64,000 bases of DNA from Vibrio amylolyticus (GCF_023145695.1 NZ_JAJHVV010000003.1:62001-126000), one strand, 5' to 3'. Numbered from the stretch's first letter, positions 27,144 to 36,699 are shown. Numbers and translations are program-made. The notes: generated by a model from the letters alone, not told the origin.

Positions 27144-27633
27144 TTTTCCTGTCTGAATATCGTTGGTTATAACTCTTCAGGTTATAACCGAGTGTATGTA
27201 TATAGTTTTTATATTTATAAGAGTGTTATTTGTTACATCTAGGTAACATTGAGCATTATTCCGTTTTGAAACATGCTCGCAACACTTTTGTCTGTTTATT
27301 TGAGCTAGCGTTTGTTTTGTTATTTTGGAGAAAAAATGAATTGATTTGAGTTGATAAATTGATTAATAGGCGTTAAAGCGTGGTTTGATGGGAATATTTG
27401 TGACTAATTATTATTATTTTGATGAATTTATATGCAGGCTTTTTTACTGAAATAGAAAATCTAAGCAGGATATTATCCTTTTCTCTGCTCTTTAATTGTT
27501 CAATGCATTGTTCGCCATTTGTCGAAGAGTAACATTTAATTCAGTTAAGATTGAAAAATATGCAGTTTAGAGTAGAGATAAGTTGTTGTATTGCCTAGGC
27601 TAGTGTTATCACATAATCAAACAGAGACTTACA
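27144..27633. other. Divergent intergenic region
   Basis: 490 bp, strongly AT-rich, between the symporter and alcohol dehydrogenase genes. It contains the inverted repeat at 27165-27189 and presumably both promoters. No gene is supported. Confidence 0.5.
27165..27189. promoter_or_regulatory. Inverted repeat in the symporter leader
   Basis: Perfect GGTTATAAC - TCTTCAG - GTTATAACC, 22 bp upstream of the symporter ATG. It could be an operator or an RNA hairpin near the ribosome site. Confidence 0.4.
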
Positions 27634-28848
27634 ATGGAACAAAGGCTCTACTATCTACTTCATAAGATCTACATGAAAGGGCTGAAAATAGCGGCGAAAG
27701 TCTTGCCTATATCAAAGCCAACTCTGTTTATTGGTAAGGATGCGTTAAACCAACTTTGTCATAGTGTGTCCATCATGGGGATCACGCGAGTGTTGATTGT
27801 GACCGATGAGGGTATTGTAAAACTTGGGTTTGTTAAGCGGTTGATGTTTGAATTTGAGCGAGTCGGAGTGCACTGTGAGGTTTACTCAGAAGTGTTACCT
27901 GATCCTACCTATACTCAGGTTGAGAAAGGATTAGCACAATACCAGACTAAAAAGTGTGATGGTGTAGTGGCCATCGGTGGTGGGTCGCCTATTGATTGCG
28001 CCAAAGTGATTGCCGCGAGTGCGACCAACAATAAACCCATTAAACGACTCGTTGGGCTTCTTAGAGTATGGAAAGCACCTGCGCCGCTGTTTGTATTACC
28101 CACCACGGCGGGAACGGGATCAGAAGTTACCGTCGCCGCGGTTGTTTCTGACCCTAGAACCCATCAAAAAACACCTTTAATGGATCCTAAATTAGTGCCA
28201 ATTGCTGCAGCATTAGATCCAACTCTTATGCTGGCACTGCCCGCCCATATTACTGCTCAAACTGGAATGGATGCGCTAACTCATGCCGTTGAAGCTTACA
28301 TATCGTGTAATGCGACAAAAGAGACTGACCGTTATTCTCTAGCTGCGATTAAGCTTATTGATGAGAATCTAGAGAAAGCGGTGAAGTTTGGTCAAAATGC
28401 GACGGCAAGACAAAAAATGGCTCTGGCTTCTTATTATGCTGGGCTTGCCTTCACCAAAGCGAGTTTAGGCTACGCCCATGCTATTGCACACGCCGTTGGT
28501 GCTAAATATGGAACGCCCCATGGGTTGGCGAACGCGGTTGCACTTCCGCATGTGCTGGAGTATTCCAAGTCAGAAGCTAAGTACCGATTGGCTCAGTTAT
28601 CTGATGCTATAACATTGGCAGACGTTAGAGCGAGTGAATCTGTGAGAGCGCAGGCTTTCATCGATTACATCAAATCTTTGCAAACCAAACTGGGCCTACC
28701 CGATCACTTTGAGGCATTACTAGAAGAGGACATTACTGAACTCGCAAAACAGTCACTGCATGAAGCTCAGTGGAACTACCCAGTCCCTCGTTATATGCCG
28801 TTAGCAGATTGTGAAAAAATGATTGGGAGTATGGTGGCTTCGAAGTAA
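27634..28848 (+). CDS. Iron-containing alcohol dehydrogenase
   Basis: A 404-residue group III alcohol dehydrogenase. NAD-binding motif VVAIGGGSPIDCAK is at 111-124, LPTTAGTGSEVT at 155-166, and the metal ligands are Asp 213 and His 217 (GMDALTHAVEAY), His 282 (YAHAIAHAVG) and His 296 (YGTPHGLANA). It interconverts alcohols and aldehydes with NAD(P)H in the cytoplasm; the true substrate is not visible. SD AGAGAC precedes the ATG. The gene is single. Confidence 0.93.
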   Translation: MEQRLYYLLHKIYMKGLKIAAKVLPISKPTLFIGKDALNQLCHSVSIMGITRVLIVTDEGIVKLGFVKRLMFEFERVGVHCEVYSEVLPDPTYTQVEKGLAQYQTKKCDGVVAIGGGSPIDCAKVIAASATNNKPIKRLVGLLRVWKAPAPLFVLPTTAGTGSEVTVAAVVSDPRTHQKTPLMDPKLVPIAAALDPTLMLALPAHITAQTGMDALTHAVEAYISCNATKETDRYSLAAIKLIDENLEKAVKFGQNATARQKMALASYYAGLAFTKASLGYAHAIAHAVGAKYGTPHGLANAVALPHVLEYSKSEAKYRLAQLSDAITLADVRASESVRAQAFIDYIKSLQTKLGLPDHFEALLEEDITELAKQSLHEAQWNYPVPRYMPLADCEKMIGSMVASK

Positions 28849-28953
28849 CGGCCTCTTTGTAATTAGGTAGAATTGGTAACAAAGTCATTCATTATATAAG
28901 GACGTCTTAGTGTATTATCGAGTACAAATATTGACAGCTACTCCGGATTCACC

Positions 28954-29460
28954 ATGCAATTGCAGATTATCGATAAAAAAGTTTATCGCTCCCGTTTAAA
29001 CATCGTCATTGTGGCTTGCATTGCTAGCTTGGCAGTGTCGAGTCTCGCCGTATCTCAGACCTTAATTCATTTCTTCCCTTCAGAAACTGGCTCTCATTTT
29101 CATTGGAATCTTCTGGGCGTGGTGGTGAGCGCAATCACTTTGGTTATTGTGCTAACTAGATTGAAAACCCATCCTAAAATGGTTGAAGTCGCTTATGTTT
29201 GGGATCTTAAACAATCACTCAATCTCATCTACCGTAAAAGTAGAAAACTATTAGCAGCGGCAGAGCAAGGGAATGAAGATGCCATGTTAGCGCTTCATTT
29301 TAGCTATGAGGGATCCCGACAGCTTTGGCAATTGGATGACAACACTATCACCATGACGAGTTTGAATGATGCACAATCTAGGCTAGATGGGTGGGTGAAG
29401 GACTACAATGTTACACTGGATATCACTCGTTACCATTCTGACGTATTAAACGCCTTTTAG
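28954..29460 (+). CDS. DUF3087 family membrane protein
   Basis: A 168-residue protein with two membrane helices (residues 17-40 and 50-68) and a C-terminal cytoplasmic domain of about 100 residues (VWDLKQSLNLIYRKSRKL; FSYEGSRQLWQLDDNTIT). It matches the DUF3087 family known from Vibrio and Shewanella, which has no assigned function. It precedes the ASCH gene by 22 bp on the same strand, so the two may be co-transcribed. Confidence 0.75.
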   Translation: MQLQIIDKKVYRSRLNIVIVACIASLAVSSLAVSQTLIHFFPSETGSHFHWNLLGVVVSAITLVIVLTRLKTHPKMVEVAYVWDLKQSLNLIYRKSRKLLAAAEQGNEDAMLALHFSYEGSRQLWQLDDNTITMTSLNDAQSRLDGWVKDYNVTLDITRYHSDVLNAF

Positions 29461-29482
29461 ACCGTTAATTAGGTGCTGTCCA

Positions 29483-29797
29483 ATGGATAAAATCACATTT
29501 TTCACAAGGATGGAGCGTCAGATTCTATCGGGAAAAAAGACGGCAACCATTCGCAATAAATCAGAAAGCCATTATTTTGCTGGCCAAATTGTTGAAGCAT
29601 TCACTCTGGAAGATAGTCGAAAGATTTGTCAGCTTGAAATTCTTGGTATCGAGAGTGTCGAATTTGAGCAACTCAGTCGAGTTCATGCAAAAGCGGAGAA
29701 TCTCCCATTTGTGTTTATGCTTAAATGGATCTTACGTAAGATCTATCCAACAGAAAATAGTTTGTACTTTATTCGATTTAGAGTCGTTGAAAACTAA
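29483..29797 (+). CDS. yqfB: ASCH domain protein, N4-acetylcytidine amidohydrolase (YqfB-like)
   Basis: A 104-residue single ASCH domain protein of YqfB length. The typical start ITFFTRMERQILSGKKTATIRNKSE carries the Lys and Thr of the proposed catalytic triad, and the C-terminal YPTENSLYFIRFRVV is conserved. E. coli YqfB hydrolyses N4-acetylcytidine to cytidine and acetate. It overlaps the convergent mpaA stop by 4 bp. Confidence 0.88.
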   Translation: MDKITFFTRMERQILSGKKTATIRNKSESHYFAGQIVEAFTLEDSRKICQLEILGIESVEFEQLSRVHAKAENLPFVFMLKWILRKIYPTENSLYFIRFRVVEN

Positions 29798-30531
29798 CTG
29801 ACGGTATCAGCCTGCATCGTTAATACGGAAATAAAGGCGGAGAGGTATTGTTCAATCGTTAAATCAACCGATACCGCTGGCAGTTCGACGGTCACACAAG
29901 GTAACGGCTTTTCGCTGCACCAAGTACCAAACGACCCGGGTGTTTTATAGCCCACATCATCGACCACACTTAAATTGAACTGTTCTCCAAGCCATGTTGC
30001 AAGTTTTGAGCGGCTAGGGTCGTCAACTAACCCCAGAGGTTCATGAAAAGAGACTACAAACTGAGGCTGGCGCAGTTCGATTAACGCGATCAATGCATCG
30101 ACTTCTGGCTCCAACTTATCTACGTCACCTGTGCGAACTCTTACGTCTCTATTGGTGGTTTGTGAGCTCCAGCGATAGACGGTGTCATTCTGAGACCAAT
30201 TACGAGCGGGAAAGGCACGATTGAGATCGACTTGATTGGCATTGGCTCTTGTACCAAGTTGATTGCCATCTGGGTTGATTGACAAGATCACATCATGGCA
30301 TAAGTTTTTTGCGGGCAAACTTCTTAATGCACAAGACAACCCGGCAATAGAGGCCGTTTCGTCGCCATGGGTTCCTGCCAAAATTAAACCATGAGATTGG
30401 CTCTCCACTTGAGCTGGAAAATACAGCAGTGGTGCGCCCAGTACTGAGCGTCCGTATGGTAACGGCTCGACTGAAAATGAAGCTCTTTCCGATCTTGGAA
30501 TTAAACTCACCCTAATCTCCTGATTAATCAA
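29794..30531 (-). CDS. mpaA: Murein peptide amidase A
   Basis: A 245-residue M14-type zinc carboxypeptidase. Zinc ligands appear as THGDE (residues 54-58) and the later His in VSFHEP; NPDGNQLGTRANANQVDLNR is typical of MpaA. MpaA cleaves the gamma-D-Glu-meso-diaminopimelate bond in recycled murein tripeptide, in the cytoplasm. The divergent gene at 30637 encodes an OppA/MppA-type binding protein, which supports a murein-peptide salvage unit. The catalytic Glu is in CVTVELPAV. Confidence 0.9.
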   Translation of the reverse strand: MINQEIRVSLIPRSERASFSVEPLPYGRSVLGAPLLYFPAQVESQSHGLILAGTHGDETASIAGLSCALRSLPAKNLCHDVILSINPDGNQLGTRANANQVDLNRAFPARNWSQNDTVYRWSSQTTNRDVRVRTGDVDKLEPEVDALIALIELRQPQFVVSFHEPLGLVDDPSRSKLATWLGEQFNLSVVDDVGYKTPGSFGTWCSEKPLPCVTVELPAVSVDLTIEQYLSAFISVLTMQADTVS

Positions 30532-30636
30532 GTAGTATCATATATTGATTAGATAAACCGAACGGTTAAAAACCGTCAATAGTGGTGGCCCATTTTTATG
30601 GGTTTACTAACAAAGATAGGCTAGGAGAACAAAAAA

Positions 30637-32259
30637 ATGGAATTTAAGAAACACTCGACAGCATTAATTATTTCCACTCTACTTACCCCGTTTATATCAA
30701 TGTCTGTTGCTGCCCAAGCACTTGATACGGCTTCACTAGCAGCAGAGCAACACTTAGTGAGAGCCAACGATGCAGAGGCGGCAACACTAGACCCAGCGAA
30801 AGCGGAAGGTCTGCCTGAAATGCATATCTTACGTGATCTGTTTGAAGGTTTAGTGATTCAAGACCTTGATGGCAATATTATTCCCGGTGTGGCTAAGTCA
30901 TGGGAAACCGAAGATAACCAAACGTTTGATTTTCATCTGCGTGAAAATGCTAAGTGGTCAAATGGTGATCCCGTCACAGCGGATGATTTTGTCTATGCGA
31001 TAAGACGCGCTGTTGACCCAAAACTGGGCTCCCCGAATGTTTGGTACCTGAAACTCAGTAAGATAAAAAACATTGCCGATGTTGCCGAAGGGAAAAAGCC
31101 TCTCGACGCGTTGGGCATTACCGCTTTAGACAAATACACGCTACGTTTTGAGCTAGAAAGCAAGGTGCCTTACTTTGTCGCGATGACAGGGCACACCTCG
31201 ATGATGCCAGTGCACAAAGAAACTGTAGAAAACAGCGATAAACCATGGAGTGATCCAACGCAGTTTGTCGGTAATGGTGCATTTTTGCTCGACAAATGGG
31301 TCATTAACGAACGAACTGAACTAAAGAAGAGCTCAAACTACTGGAATAGTGACGAGACTCAACTTACTCAGGTCACTTATATTCCATTTGAAAATCAAAA
31401 CGCTTCAATCAATCGCTATGTGGCCGGTGAAGTGGATATTACCTCTGATGTGCCAACCCATATGGCGCAAAAGCTGAAGCAAGATTATGAATCGGCTTAT
31501 ACCGCGGTTCCATTGCTGTGCACCTATTATTATGCCTTTAATACCACTCGGCCTCCTTTTGATGATGTACGAGTTCGCCAAGCGGTCTCTTACTCCATCA
31601 TGCGCGATGTGATCACCAATGGTGTGACTCAGGTGGGTAATTTACCGGCGTATACATTTGCTCACCAATACACTGCTGGTTTTGAGGCGACGCAACCTGA
31701 ATACAGTCAATGGACTCAAAAGCAGCGCGATAATAAGGCTGAGCAATTGCTTAAAGAAGCAGGATACGACGAAAATAACCCGTTAGATTTCAAATTGCTC
31801 TATAACACAAGTGAATCAAACAAGTCGATTGCGGTAGCGATCGCCTCGATGCTGAAGACGAATTTGAATGCAAAAGTTGAGTTAGAAAATCAAGAATGGA
31901 AGTCGTACCTCGTGTCGCGCAGACAAGGTGATTTTGATGTGATGCGCGCCTCATGGTGCGGTGATTACAATGAAGCCTCGACTTTCTTAAGCCTTGTTCG
32001 CTCAGACTCTTCGGGGAACTTTGCGCGCTACAACAACTCAAAATACGATCAAGCCATGGACAACGCACTCTCGGCGACCGATGAGAAAAAACGCCAAGCG
32101 TTCTACGATCAAGCGGAACAATTATTGGCGGAAGACATGCCGATTGCCCCGATTTACTACTATATGCAGGCTCGTTTAGTTCGACCGAGTGTGGGCGGAT
32201 TTGCTAAGAACAACGTGGAAGGGCGTATCTACTCTAAAGATCTCTACATCAAAGACTAA
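30637..32259 (+). CDS. Peptide ABC transporter substrate-binding protein (OppA/MppA-like)
   Basis: A 540-residue periplasmic family 5 binding protein. A signal peptide (ending in SVAAQA) is followed by the conserved EAATLDPAKAEGLPEMHILRDLFEGL and WSNGDPVTADDFVYAIRRAVDP segments and DDVRVRQAVSYSIMRD. OppA binds oligopeptides; MppA binds L-Ala-gamma-D-Glu-Dap and lends it to the Opp permease. No permease genes are adjacent, which suits an orphan binding protein that uses a shared permease. Pairing with mpaA favours MppA function, by inference. SD TAGGAGAAC precedes the ATG. Confidence 0.9.
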   Translation: MEFKKHSTALIISTLLTPFISMSVAAQALDTASLAAEQHLVRANDAEAATLDPAKAEGLPEMHILRDLFEGLVIQDLDGNIIPGVAKSWETEDNQTFDFHLRENAKWSNGDPVTADDFVYAIRRAVDPKLGSPNVWYLKLSKIKNIADVAEGKKPLDALGITALDKYTLRFELESKVPYFVAMTGHTSMMPVHKETVENSDKPWSDPTQFVGNGAFLLDKWVINERTELKKSSNYWNSDETQLTQVTYIPFENQNASINRYVAGEVDITSDVPTHMAQKLKQDYESAYTAVPLLCTYYYAFNTTRPPFDDVRVRQAVSYSIMRDVITNGVTQVGNLPAYTFAHQYTAGFEATQPEYSQWTQKQRDNKAEQLLKEAGYDENNPLDFKLLYNTSESNKSIAVAIASMLKTNLNAKVELENQEWKSYLVSRRQGDFDVMRASWCGDYNEASTFLSLVRSDSSGNFARYNNSKYDQAMDNALSATDEKKRQAFYDQAEQLLAEDMPIAPIYYYMQARLVRPSVGGFAKNNVEGRIYSKDLYIKD

Positions 32260-32332
32260 TGAAATGTGACAGAGAGATTTTGATCTTGAACTTCGCGTTT
32301 AGATTATTTCAGATTAGTTAAACAAAATGCTT

Positions 32333-32354
32333 TACCTCAACTAATGTTGAGGTA
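32333..32354. repeat. Perfect hairpin between binding-protein and VOC genes
   Basis: TACCTCAAC - TAAT - GTTGAGGTA. There is no T-run, so it may be a weak terminator or an operator for the VOC gene, 47 bp downstream. Confidence 0.45.
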
Positions 32355-32400
32355 TTAGCATAATTAACGTTGATTATAAATACACGTTAAGGAGAGACAA

Positions 32401-32820
32401 ATGATACAACTGGAACATGTAAATTTAGTGGTAAGCGATATTCCGAAAATGTTGGAATTTTACCAAGCTGCGTTTCCTCACTGGTCTATTCGTGATGAAG
32501 GGAAAGGAGAGTGGTCTGGAAAACCACGTAATTGGCTGCATTTTGGTGATGAGTATCAATACATCGCGTTGAGTGATCACGGCGAAGGCGAGAATAGAGA
32601 TTTGGCTGGACACCAAGTTGGCTTAGCTCATTTTGCTTATGTCACTCATAACATTGATGCGGTGATCGAGCGTCTTATTCAAGCGGGTTTTGAAATAGCT
32701 AAGCAAGGGGCGGAAGAGCCTTATCGGAAAAACATCTATTTTGTCGACCCAGCGGGGTTTGAAGTTGAATTTGTTGAATACCTAAGTGACGACCCAAAAC
32801 TGCGTAACAGTAGTAGTTAA
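32401..32820 (+). CDS. VOC (glyoxalase/bleomycin-resistance fold) protein
   Basis: A 139-residue single-polypeptide protein with two beta-alpha-beta-beta-beta modules. Metal-site residues are in LEHVNLVVSDI (His 6), AHFAY (His near 78) and DPAGFEVEFVEY (Glu near 125). Members include glyoxalases, dioxygenases and fosfomycin or bleomycin resistance proteins; the sequence does not say which. SD AAGGAGAG precedes the ATG. The gene is single. Confidence 0.85.
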   Translation: MIQLEHVNLVVSDIPKMLEFYQAAFPHWSIRDEGKGEWSGKPRNWLHFGDEYQYIALSDHGEGENRDLAGHQVGLAHFAYVTHNIDAVIERLIQAGFEIAKQGAEEPYRKNIYFVDPAGFEVEFVEYLSDDPKLRNSSS

Positions 32821-32900
32821 TCGAGAGTGTTGGTTAACTCTCTATGCGGGCAGAGCTAAGTTTATGTATTGCACTGCCTGTAAGAGAGGTTAACCGTTGT

Positions 32901-33650
32901 CTATTTAGAGCCAATAGTGTCTTGTTCTTTCTCGATACTGCGAAGAATATAATCGGTCATCCAAGCTGTGCCTAGTAAGCACATCCAAACCACAATCACA
33001 GAGTGTGGAACCTCAATATTTGGAGAAACGACGATGGCAGCAAAGCCGACCGTTGGCACCGTCCAGCAGATAAGTTTACTCCAATTGAACTTTTTCAGGC
33101 GAGATAAGCTTTCCAATGAAGAAATAATACCAGTAATCGATATTGCGACTAATATTGCGTGAAAAAACCCAGCAAACCAAAGCGGAACGATTAATCCAAG
33201 CGCCCACCAGCTCTGTTTGGTCGATGTGCTTTTGTGTTTTGCTGCCCACCACGTCAGACAAACTGACAACATTTGGATCGCGGTGATCATTGGCATCCCG
33301 TCTAGTGACCCTATTGCCTGACTGACCATGACGCCTGCTTGCAGGGTTAACACGATTGATGCGGTGATATAGCGAACTCTTTTACTGCTTCGTCTAGAAA
33401 ATATCACCATCAGCAAGGGAAATAGAATCCATTGGGTGACGGACAGTGCGATTGATTGATGTGGCAGTGTTAATCCATAGGCTAGCATGCCGGCGACGAG
33501 AAATAGGCCTTTAATGCCTTTCTGTGGTAACACCCAAAGGGCGGGTATCAAAAGCGCTAGCGCCGAGAATTCATTTTGATTGAGGCCCATTGATTGAGCA
33601 CAGACAATGGCCAAAAGCGTGGTAACTACAAAGTGTAACGTTATAAACAT
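32901..33650 (-). CDS. Polytopic inner membrane protein of unknown function (paralogue of 3185-3925)
   Basis: A 249-residue protein with about eight membrane segments, homologous over its whole length to the protein at 3185-3925 (shared PLLMVIFSRRSS, TGI(I/M)SSLE, WMTDYILRS). Family not recognised. It follows the 509-residue paralogue (33876-35405) on the same strand with a 225-bp gap that contains a hairpin. The adjacency suggests but does not prove shared control. Confidence 0.8.
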   Translation of the reverse strand: MFITLHFVVTTLLAIVCAQSMGLNQNEFSALALLIPALWVLPQKGIKGLFLVAGMLAYGLTLPHQSIALSVTQWILFPLLMVIFSRRSSKRVRYITASIVLTLQAGVMVSQAIGSLDGMPMITAIQMLSVCLTWWAAKHKSTSTKQSWWALGLIVPLWFAGFFHAILVAISITGIISSLESLSRLKKFNWSKLICWTVPTVGFAAIVVSPNIEVPHSVIVVWMCLLGTAWMTDYILRSIEKEQDTIGSK

Positions 33651-33813
33651 CTAACCCCTTACTCATTTTCAAAGCCACAGGAATACGTATGAGATAAATA
33701 CATAACTCAAACTAATAGATTTAGAACTTGCTTAAATGTAGGTAGATCAATGTTGGGTTGATAAATGAAAGGTACTTGTCAAAAATGAGGTACCGCGAAT
33801 GAATTCGGTTTGA

Positions 33814-33861
33814 TATACCCAAATAGCGTCTAGCGAATGCACGCCGAGGCTATTTGGGTAT
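33814..33861. repeat. Long inverted repeat (REP-like or bidirectional terminator)
   Basis: ATACCCAAATAGC / GCTATTTGGGTAT, 13 bp perfect, 22-nt loop, just downstream of the 509-residue paralogue. I see only one copy in the window. Similar dispersed hairpins are common in Vibrio intergenic regions. Confidence 0.6.
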
Positions 33862-33875
33862 GACGTTATCAAAAA

Positions 33876-35405
33876 CTAGATTGATAACGCAGAGTAAAGG
33901 ACGCCTAGTGTACCTAGAGCGAAGATGAACATCACAGCCTTGGTTGACATTTCACCTCCGTTTTCGGTTGCTTTACCAAATAGCCCAAATACAAGTGGAT
34001 GAACTAAGAATGGCGTGGCGAAAATGAAGGTAATCATACTCGCTGCCGATTCCCCGAACATACCACCTTGAGTCGCTGCAAACAGGCCAAAGTGAGATAA
34101 GCCAGACGCCGCTGCCATCGAAGCATGCTCAATTGGCATACCTGAAAAATGCAATATAGTGAAGCTGCCGAATACCGCAACGATTTGCCAGCCAAACGAG
34201 AACTGCATGAGTCCTTTCACTTCTTTTGCATCCTCACCGTTTGCTTGGCGAAGGTTTTTGCTTGCGAGGTAAACAAACCCTAAACCGAGTAAAACCAGTG
34301 GTAATGTCCATTCAACCAATAGAACGCCACGCTCGGCACTGGCGGCAAGTATGGTAAATACGAAAATATGGCCGATAAACGGAATGTTAATCATAATCGG
34401 CGCACGCGCTGAAGCTGTCCCACCAAAATCACCTGCCGTACATGCGCCTGTGAGCCCTGAGTGTGATAAACCGCCAGCCATTCCCGGTGCTAGATTACGA
34501 ACGTGGTTCGCTTTTGCTAGGAAGATAAGAATGGTCAAGCCACCAAACATCCAGAACATTTGTCCTGCAAAGCCATATACGATCACGCTTTGTAAACCAG
34601 GAATAGAAAAGGCCTCTAGCATGTGAGAGCCGCCAACCAAGAAAGTGCCCGTTAGTAGTACAGGAATACCCGCGAACAGTAGCGCGCTCAGTGTAGGGCC
34701 GGCTTTCCACTTTGGCATTACCATACCTAGGCCAGACGAGACCACCATTGCAAAGAAGATTTGTGGTAAACCAATCACGCTAGCAACAAGGTGCGACAGC
34801 CTTAGCGAAATCATCAAAATACCGATGATCACTAAGATCTCAACTAAGCCTTTAAATAGGTAAGCACGCTTATCAGAAATTTTGGCTTTGCTATCAATAA
34901 AAATCAGCGCAATACCTAAGCTTAGGTAAGAGAGTGCTAGGTATGACTCACCAAGAGGGTGACCTGAACTGCGACCTGTTAGCAGAGCAGATGCCATTTC
35001 GATACCCATCAATAGAACGAAGGCACGAATGATATAAACAAGTTGAGTACTCGTCGTTCCGACAAACGCTTCATGCTTTGCGCCGACCACTAAGCTTTCA
35101 GCTTTATCGAACTGCTTTGAGAGCAATTTACGGATCTCTTGGCCCCCAACGAAGAAGGTAGCGATTAAGGCGATAACGGTAGTTTGGCTCAGCAAGACGA
35201 TCGCTGGGAATTCTTGAAGTCCCGGCTGCGCTAACCCTGTTTTCACAAATAGCGTACCCATTAGCAATCCAAGAACAACGATCACTAGAACGGCGGAGTA
35301 CTTGGTATTTGCGACGATTGCACGAGAAAGTAATACCATGATGACCACTGCCACCATAGAAAAAGAGAGATGGTTGAAAGCAACCAAATAAGAGAGGTTT
35401 TCCAT
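33876..35405 (-). CDS. Unrecognised polytopic membrane protein, putative transporter (paralogue of 9872-11401)
   Basis: A 509-residue protein of the same length as the gene product at 9872-11401 and collinear with it throughout. SQTTVIALIA(T/S)FFVGGQEI, GLPQIFFAM and AGGLSHSGLTGACTAGDFG are shared. Unlike the first copy, it has no CBS gene or LysR gene beside it, so its control differs. A palindrome (35435-35456) lies in the upstream region. SD is weak. Function is unknown; secondary transport is inferred from topology. Confidence 0.82.
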   Translation of the reverse strand: MENLSYLVAFNHLSFSMVAVVIMVLLSRAIVANTKYSAVLVIVVLGLLMGTLFVKTGLAQPGLQEFPAIVLLSQTTVIALIATFFVGGQEIRKLLSKQFDKAESLVVGAKHEAFVGTTSTQLVYIIRAFVLLMGIEMASALLTGRSSGHPLGESYLALSYLSLGIALIFIDSKAKISDKRAYLFKGLVEILVIIGILMISLRLSHLVASVIGLPQIFFAMVVSSGLGMVMPKWKAGPTLSALLFAGIPVLLTGTFLVGGSHMLEAFSIPGLQSVIVYGFAGQMFWMFGGLTILIFLAKANHVRNLAPGMAGGLSHSGLTGACTAGDFGGTASARAPIMINIPFIGHIFVFTILAASAERGVLLVEWTLPLVLLGLGFVYLASKNLRQANGEDAKEVKGLMQFSFGWQIVAVFGSFTILHFSGMPIEHASMAAASGLSHFGLFAATQGGMFGESAASMITFIFATPFLVHPLVFGLFGKATENGGEMSTKAVMFIFALGTLGVLYSALSI

Positions 35406-35434
35406 TAAAACACCAGCTAAAACGGTATAAGCAA

Positions 35435-35456
35435 CAACGTTTATAAATCAACGTTG
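35435..35456. promoter_or_regulatory. Palindrome upstream of the 509-residue paralogue
   Basis: CAACGTT - TATAAATC - AACGTTG, 30 bp before the start codon. It is a candidate operator and differs in sequence from the one at 9071. Confidence 0.4.
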
Positions 35457-35666
35457 ACGTGCTAGAAAATTTAGGGCGCGATCGTAAAGGAATTCGTAGG
35501 GGCGAGGTACATTAAAAGTGTAACCGTTGAAATACTTCTCGATATAAAATAACGGTCTCTAAGAATGTAACGATTTTGCTTCTTTGATAAAAGTGCAGTT
35601 AAAACAATAATTAAATGGAATTAACTGCGTTTTTTCGATTTTATGATTTCGGCTTTATCGAGGTGA

Positions 35667-36587
35667 TTACTCGATATAATGGTCATTGGTTGAACCTATC
35701 AGCGCCAATATTTCTGGGAGTTTCTCTATCGTTGCTTGATAACCAGCTTCTATTGCTTCGTCTTTATCACCGAAGCTGATTTCGCTTTCAGGCTCAAAAT
35801 CTGGACGAATTAGCACATCGGCACTTTGCATTTCAGGCTCTGACAATTTACAGGTCAGCATACGAAGCGTGTTGATTGCAACGTGTCGTCTTGAGTTCTT
35901 AACGTCGGGTTCGGCATCACAGTGGATGTCTACACCAATGACAATATCTGCTCCCATCGTTCGGGCATAATTGACGGGGACGACGGTAAGTAGAGCGCCA
36001 TCAACTAATAAACGTCCTTTGTTTTTTACGGGAACAAAAGCGGCGGGGACGGAAGAGGATGTTTGTACTGCTTCGCCCGGGTTACCATCGAGAATGAGCA
36101 CAGACTCTTTATGGGTGAGATCGGTGGCGGTAATGCCTATTGGAATCGGCATCTGATTTAAGTTCTCTTGTGGTACCGATTCATTTATCCATTTTGCTAA
36201 CTTTTGCCCATTAACGACACCTTTACGTGAAATCACGATATCAGCCAATTGATATTCACTCACATCATGAACAATAGCTTCAATCTCGCTGTAAGGCAGT
36301 CCTGAAGCATACAAGCTCGCCGCAATAGAGCCAGCAGATGAGCCTGTGACTAAATCGGCTTTAATCCCACTTTCCTCAAGCGCCTTAATGACACCTAAAT
36401 GAACAAAACCGCGTACGCCACCGCCTCCAAAGGCAATGCCAAGTGTCTTTGAGTTCTCGACCTGTTTTTGGTCATCCACTTGAATTGGAATTTCATACTC
36501 AGACAACGTATTAAGATTGGGGTAATCGTTACTTGTCGCACAACCGGTTATGGTGAAGGCAAGAATGAGTAATAGAGCTTTATTCAT
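35667..36587 (-). CDS. Patatin-like phospholipase family lipoprotein (RssA-type)
   Basis: A 306-residue lipoprotein (lipobox ITGC, Cys 16). The patatin core is complete: oxyanion GGGGVRG (54-60), nucleophile GSSAG (Ser 84), and catalytic Asp in LLVDGALL. Patatin-type enzymes cleave acyl esters of phospholipids. Membrane anchoring suggests a role at the envelope rather than secretion. ATG 36587 was chosen (AGAGATCGG upstream); the open frame begins 7 codons earlier. It is a single gene. Confidence 0.9.
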   Translation of the reverse strand: MNKALLLILAFTITGCATSNDYPNLNTLSEYEIPIQVDDQKQVENSKTLGIAFGGGGVRGFVHLGVIKALEESGIKADLVTGSSAGSIAASLYASGLPYSEIEAIVHDVSEYQLADIVISRKGVVNGQKLAKWINESVPQENLNQMPIPIGITATDLTHKESVLILDGNPGEAVQTSSSVPAAFVPVKNKGRLLVDGALLTVVPVNYARTMGADIVIGVDIHCDAEPDVKNSRRHVAINTLRMLTCKLSEPEMQSADVLIRPDFEPESEISFGDKDEAIEAGYQATIEKLPEILALIGSTNDHYIE

Positions 36588-36699
36588 AAATCCGATCTCT
36601 TTGGTCAACGATAATTGTGGGTTGAGCGTAAGTGTTCACTTCAATTGCGACAGTGTTGCAGTGTGACATAAATACCCAATAACTGCTTTATTGTTCAAA

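Noticed and set aside
3185..35405. One inverted segmental duplication explaining both paralogue pairs
   Set aside because: The copies at 32901 and 33876 are not in the order expected for an inverted copy of 3185 and 9872, and the genes between are unrelated, so separate events are more likely.
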